In this document: piece after piece, positions 19,146-21,532 of the stretch
How positions within the stretch are numbered: the stretch's first letter is position 1
Layout: each line of letters starts with the position of its first letter
Source of the DNA: Phoronis ovalis
Lineage: Eukaryota > Phoronida > Phoronidae
DNA length: 21,532 nt
Direction: 5' to 3'
Assembly (NCBI GenBank): GCA_028565635.1
Contig: JAOXYB010100159.1
Span: 1 to 21,532 of the forward strand
Notes under the pieces: model-generated
What the model saw: the letters and a program-made list of their open reading frames with translations, nothing else
Told to the model about the DNA's origin: nothing
The model's database searches: none
Made by a program: the position numbers and the translations under genes

Positions 19146-19339
19146 CGTAAGTACTCACGACGTATCCACAGTGCGATTATAAACACTGCGTCTGTTAACA
19201 TCCATTTATATATAGGTTATAAAAACAACAGGGACAAAAACATTAGCTTGTTCAAAAAATAAATTGTTTGGTTTATATATATCTTGCATAATGACCTAAA
19301 TTCATGAACTACTGCCGCTGTTAAAGTCTAAGCCACGTA

Positions 19340-19766
19340 ATGAACGTTATACAAATTCAACTTTATGTACCTAGATATATACACCTGGGTGGCCACTACA
19401 AAAGATTACATAAGGGTATGCCAGACACCAAAAAATTGAAATTCCTGCCGGAGAGACGAAATACAAAAATACGAAAATACATTCCCCTTGAAGCAAATAT
19501 CATCAAATATTCTACCCCTCGAAACAGAAATTATCAAAAAGCTACCCTCGACCAGAATATAAGGAAAATATCCCTGTAATAATCAATGTGGAAGACAGTT
19601 TCCGTGGCAATTTCTTTGCTGGTTTCTTTGAAAACGTATCCCTTATAGCGTAGGGATAGATGAGTTAGGTGAGTAAAGTTAGATGGCAGATCCTTGACCA
19701 GGACAGGTTAAAATAAATAGTAAAAATGCACCCCTTGAAACGGACGCCTATTGGGTAACTCCCCGG
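19340..19766. repeat. Degenerate repeat with CCCCT(T/C)GAA phrases
   Basis: TACCCCTCGAAAC, TTCCCCTTGAAGC, GCTACCCTCGACC and CACCCCTTGAAACGG recur at roughly 35-45 bp intervals up to the border of the inverted-ended element. The 79-codon plus frame at 19340-19579 is a by-product of this array. Confidence 0.5.
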
Positions 19767-20250
19767 GTATATACCCCCGGGAGGGGCACATCCTATAGCG
19801 GTCTATATATACATGTGCCGCCCTTCAGGGTCGTTTTTTTTTGGACTACCAGGATATTTCAGAGTGGATCATTTCACTTCTGGGATATTTCAGGGTGGGT
19901 ATTTGACGTCGGGGGATATTTCATGGTGTTTTTTTAAAGATATTTTAGAGTGGCATAGTTGCCAACTGTCACGCATTTCGGTCAAAATGATTTTTTTTTT
20001 GAGATTTTGATCGTCCACAGCGTGTAAAGCGTCGTCCGCAGCGTGTAAAGGAGTACGATAGAAGTGGAAGTGACATTTTTTTCCCTTGTCAATTTTTTTT
20101 ACTGGCAGCACGGAAACGATTTTTGGGGCCAAGGATATTTCAGGGTAGGTATTTTGTCAATTCCGGGGATATTTCAGGGTCACAGTTTGGACCGCTGGGC
20201 CTCACATCCCTACCTCATATAAAAGAGAGTGCCCCCCCTGGGGTATATAC
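19767..20250. mobile_element. Non-autonomous element with inverted ends and GATATTTC units
   Basis: GTATATACCCC starts the left end (19767) and its complement GGGGTATATAC closes the right end (20250). The inverted similarity extends through GGGGCAC and weakly for about 60 bp. Inside, GATATTT(C/T) units start at 19853, 19884, 19915, 19939, 20134 and 20168, mostly 31-34 bp apart, all in the same direction. A T-rich block with a duplicated AGCGTGTAAAG lies in the middle. No coding capacity and no clear target duplication. Confidence 0.7.
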
Positions 20251-21232
20251 AAATGCCTCGGGACACATGCGGGCTTCTTACAGAATGATGTTACATGCAG
20301 CAGAATTTATTTTATCGTCTTCGATGTAATTCAGAAGTTGATAAGACTTCGAGACCAGGAAATAAAGTTTTATCGGCATGCTTATTGTACGAGACTAAGA
20401 GTTGCATGTCCTTACCTGCATACTAACATCGGCAGTATATCGGCCACACATATACTGCAGCTGATGAAGCAGAACAGCTGACCCAGACTAGACTAGATAA
20501 GTAATCTTAATACCGAAACCCCGGACCGAAACTGTTGCTATTAGATTCTATTTTTGGCCTGGAAGTAGTAATTAAAAATCCATGCGAAATATCAGCCACG
20601 AACGGCTGATTTCACGTGGTCTTGAAGGGTCTATGTAGTAATTGTTGTTCATTCTAATCCTTGACACTCTTAATGTCTGTTTCACTATTTTATATCGCAG
20701 GTGTTGGATCCCATATCACCGGGAAAAAAATTGTAGTTCATTTTTGTAATATTAAAGTAAAAACAACAGACCATCCATTTTTAAATAGTAAAAATTAAAA
20801 TTTTTTAGTGATAAGTTTTTTGTTGAAAATGTTTTTTCAATACCTCACAGTTGGACATCCGCCCGAAATCATGGCGACACAGCGCCACCTATGTTCAGTT
20901 CATTTGGACTCGTGATATATCCCCTTCAACAGCTTAATAAGCATATGAATGGTGGGATTAAAGCGGAGATAAAATAAATTAACACACTGTACTCTTTTTA
21001 CACTAAATATCTTCAAATATAACAAATAAAAAGTATGATAAAGTGCTACTTCATTTTATAGTCTCATATCGCAAAAAAACTCGTTTAAAAAGTTGTTGTA
21101 ATTTTCGGGTGTTTCCGTGAGTTCGTACTCGTGTTCGGAATCGTCATTGTATACGTCACAGCATGAACCACCATTGTGGTCATTGTTCAATACAATGTGT
21201 CATACCGCTCTGAACTCGAAACAAATTTTAAT
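20251..21232. promoter_or_regulatory. Intergenic region between the divergent kinase and THAP genes
   Basis: About 980 bp upstream of the THAP start. No coding sequence is supported. A hairpin ATCAGCC-ACGAAC-GGCTGAT lies at 20591-20610. A GC-richer patch around 20855-20900 stands out from the AT-rich flank and could belong to a promoter or first exon; I see no convincing TATA box placement. The promoter role is inferred from position only. Confidence 0.35.
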
Positions 21233-21532
21233 ATGCCTAGAAGCATCGGTCGCCGATGTGTGGCCGGCGGGTGTAGCAACGTTAGTGTTCACGATTTTCC
21301 GAAACAGGAGAAAGTGAGGCAGAAGTGGGTTAAATTGGTGCAAGTGAAGAGAGCGCAGTTCACAGCATCGTTGTCCAGCGTGCTGTGCTCGGCGCACTTC
21401 TTACCCAGCTGTTTCAGAGGATTTGCCGTAAACTTTGGAATACGGCAAAGAAGTTCTTTACTCTCTGGGAGTGTGCCCTGTATTCACGCCATCGGCACCC
21501 CTGCTGCAGCCCTCAAGACGCCTGTTCCAATG
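21233..21532 (+). CDS. THAP domain protein, N-terminal part (runs off the window)
   Basis: One hundred codons are open from ATG 21233 to the window end. The first about 85 residues form a full THAP zinc finger, a sequence-specific DNA-binding module: C9-x4-C14-x37-C52-x2-H55 as zinc ligands, the invariant Pro in HDFPK (P23), Trp32 in RQKWVKLV, Phe56 after CSAHF, and GSVPCIH in place of the closing AVPTIF box. A Pro/Ala-rich stretch follows. The MPR start just before the first zinc cysteine is typical of THAP proteins, which decides the start. The gene is divergent from the kinase. It could be a host transcription factor, or a P-element or other transposase that carries a THAP domain; the C-terminal part needed to decide lies outside. 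Confidence 0.92.
   Translation, partial: MPRSIGRRCVAGGCSNVSVHDFPKQEKVRQKWVKLVQVKRAQFTASLSSVLCSAHFLPSCFRGFAVNFGIRQRSSLLSGSVPCIHAIGTPAAALKTPVPM

Noticed and set aside
19340-19579. 79-codon plus frame as a gene
   Set aside because: The peptide follows the CCCCT(T/C)GAA repeat period and has no domain; it is an effect of the repeat.
20860-20910. First exon of the kinase transcript on the minus strand (donor GTGAG|GTATTG near 20848)
   Set aside because: Only a fair donor and a GC-richer patch support it; no way to confirm without transcript data.
1-21532. tRNA or rRNA genes
   Set aside because: No cloverleaf boxes or rRNA-like conserved stretches recognised on either strand by reading.

Overview
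The window is animal nuclear DNA, AT-rich and dense in repeats. Reasons: a protein-kinase gene split into at least 14 coding exons with GT-AG introns, a decayed LINE retrotransposon inside one intron, a MITE-like foldback element inside another, several satellite-like repeat families and a THAP zinc-finger gene. I cannot name the species. The absence of vertebrate-type repeats I would recognise, the modest introns (about 0.24 to 3.5 kb) and the repeat style suggest an invertebrate, but that is inference.

Main gene, minus strand, from about 12960 (or about 16620 with a 5' UTR exon) down to about 509: a TBK1/IKK-epsilon family kinase. I rebuilt exon by exon a continuous frame of 787 codons plus two bases; every junction keeps phase. 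Domain order is kinase (about residues 15-315), ubiquitin-like domain (about 320-395), helical scaffold/dimerisation region (about 410-700), low-complexity linker, and a short helical segment where TBK1 carries its adaptor-binding coiled coil. The catalytic residues and the activation-loop serine are present. The last exon is unresolved: either a weak candidate at 183-114 or one outside the window.

Repeats in and around that gene: a LINE remnant with ORF1 tail, endonuclease piece, reverse transcriptase and C-terminal region at about 3448-1265 (intron 12); a 31-bp degenerate array, a 3 x 77-bp minisatellite and a 3 x 18-bp array (intron 6); two separate 49-bp tandem duplications (introns 2 and 6); a 334-bp foldback element with long inverted repeats and a 9 to 13-bp target duplication (intron 1); and two inverted blocks rich in TGACCT/AGGTCA (leader intron).

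Right part: 16740-21230 has no gene that I can support. It holds a direct repeat pair of about 320-330 bp (17707-18036 and 18826-19145) and an inverted-ended element made of GATATTTC units (19767-20250). At 21233 a plus-strand gene starts with a complete THAP DNA-binding domain and runs off the window end. It is arranged head to head with the kinase gene, so the gap between them may hold both promoters.
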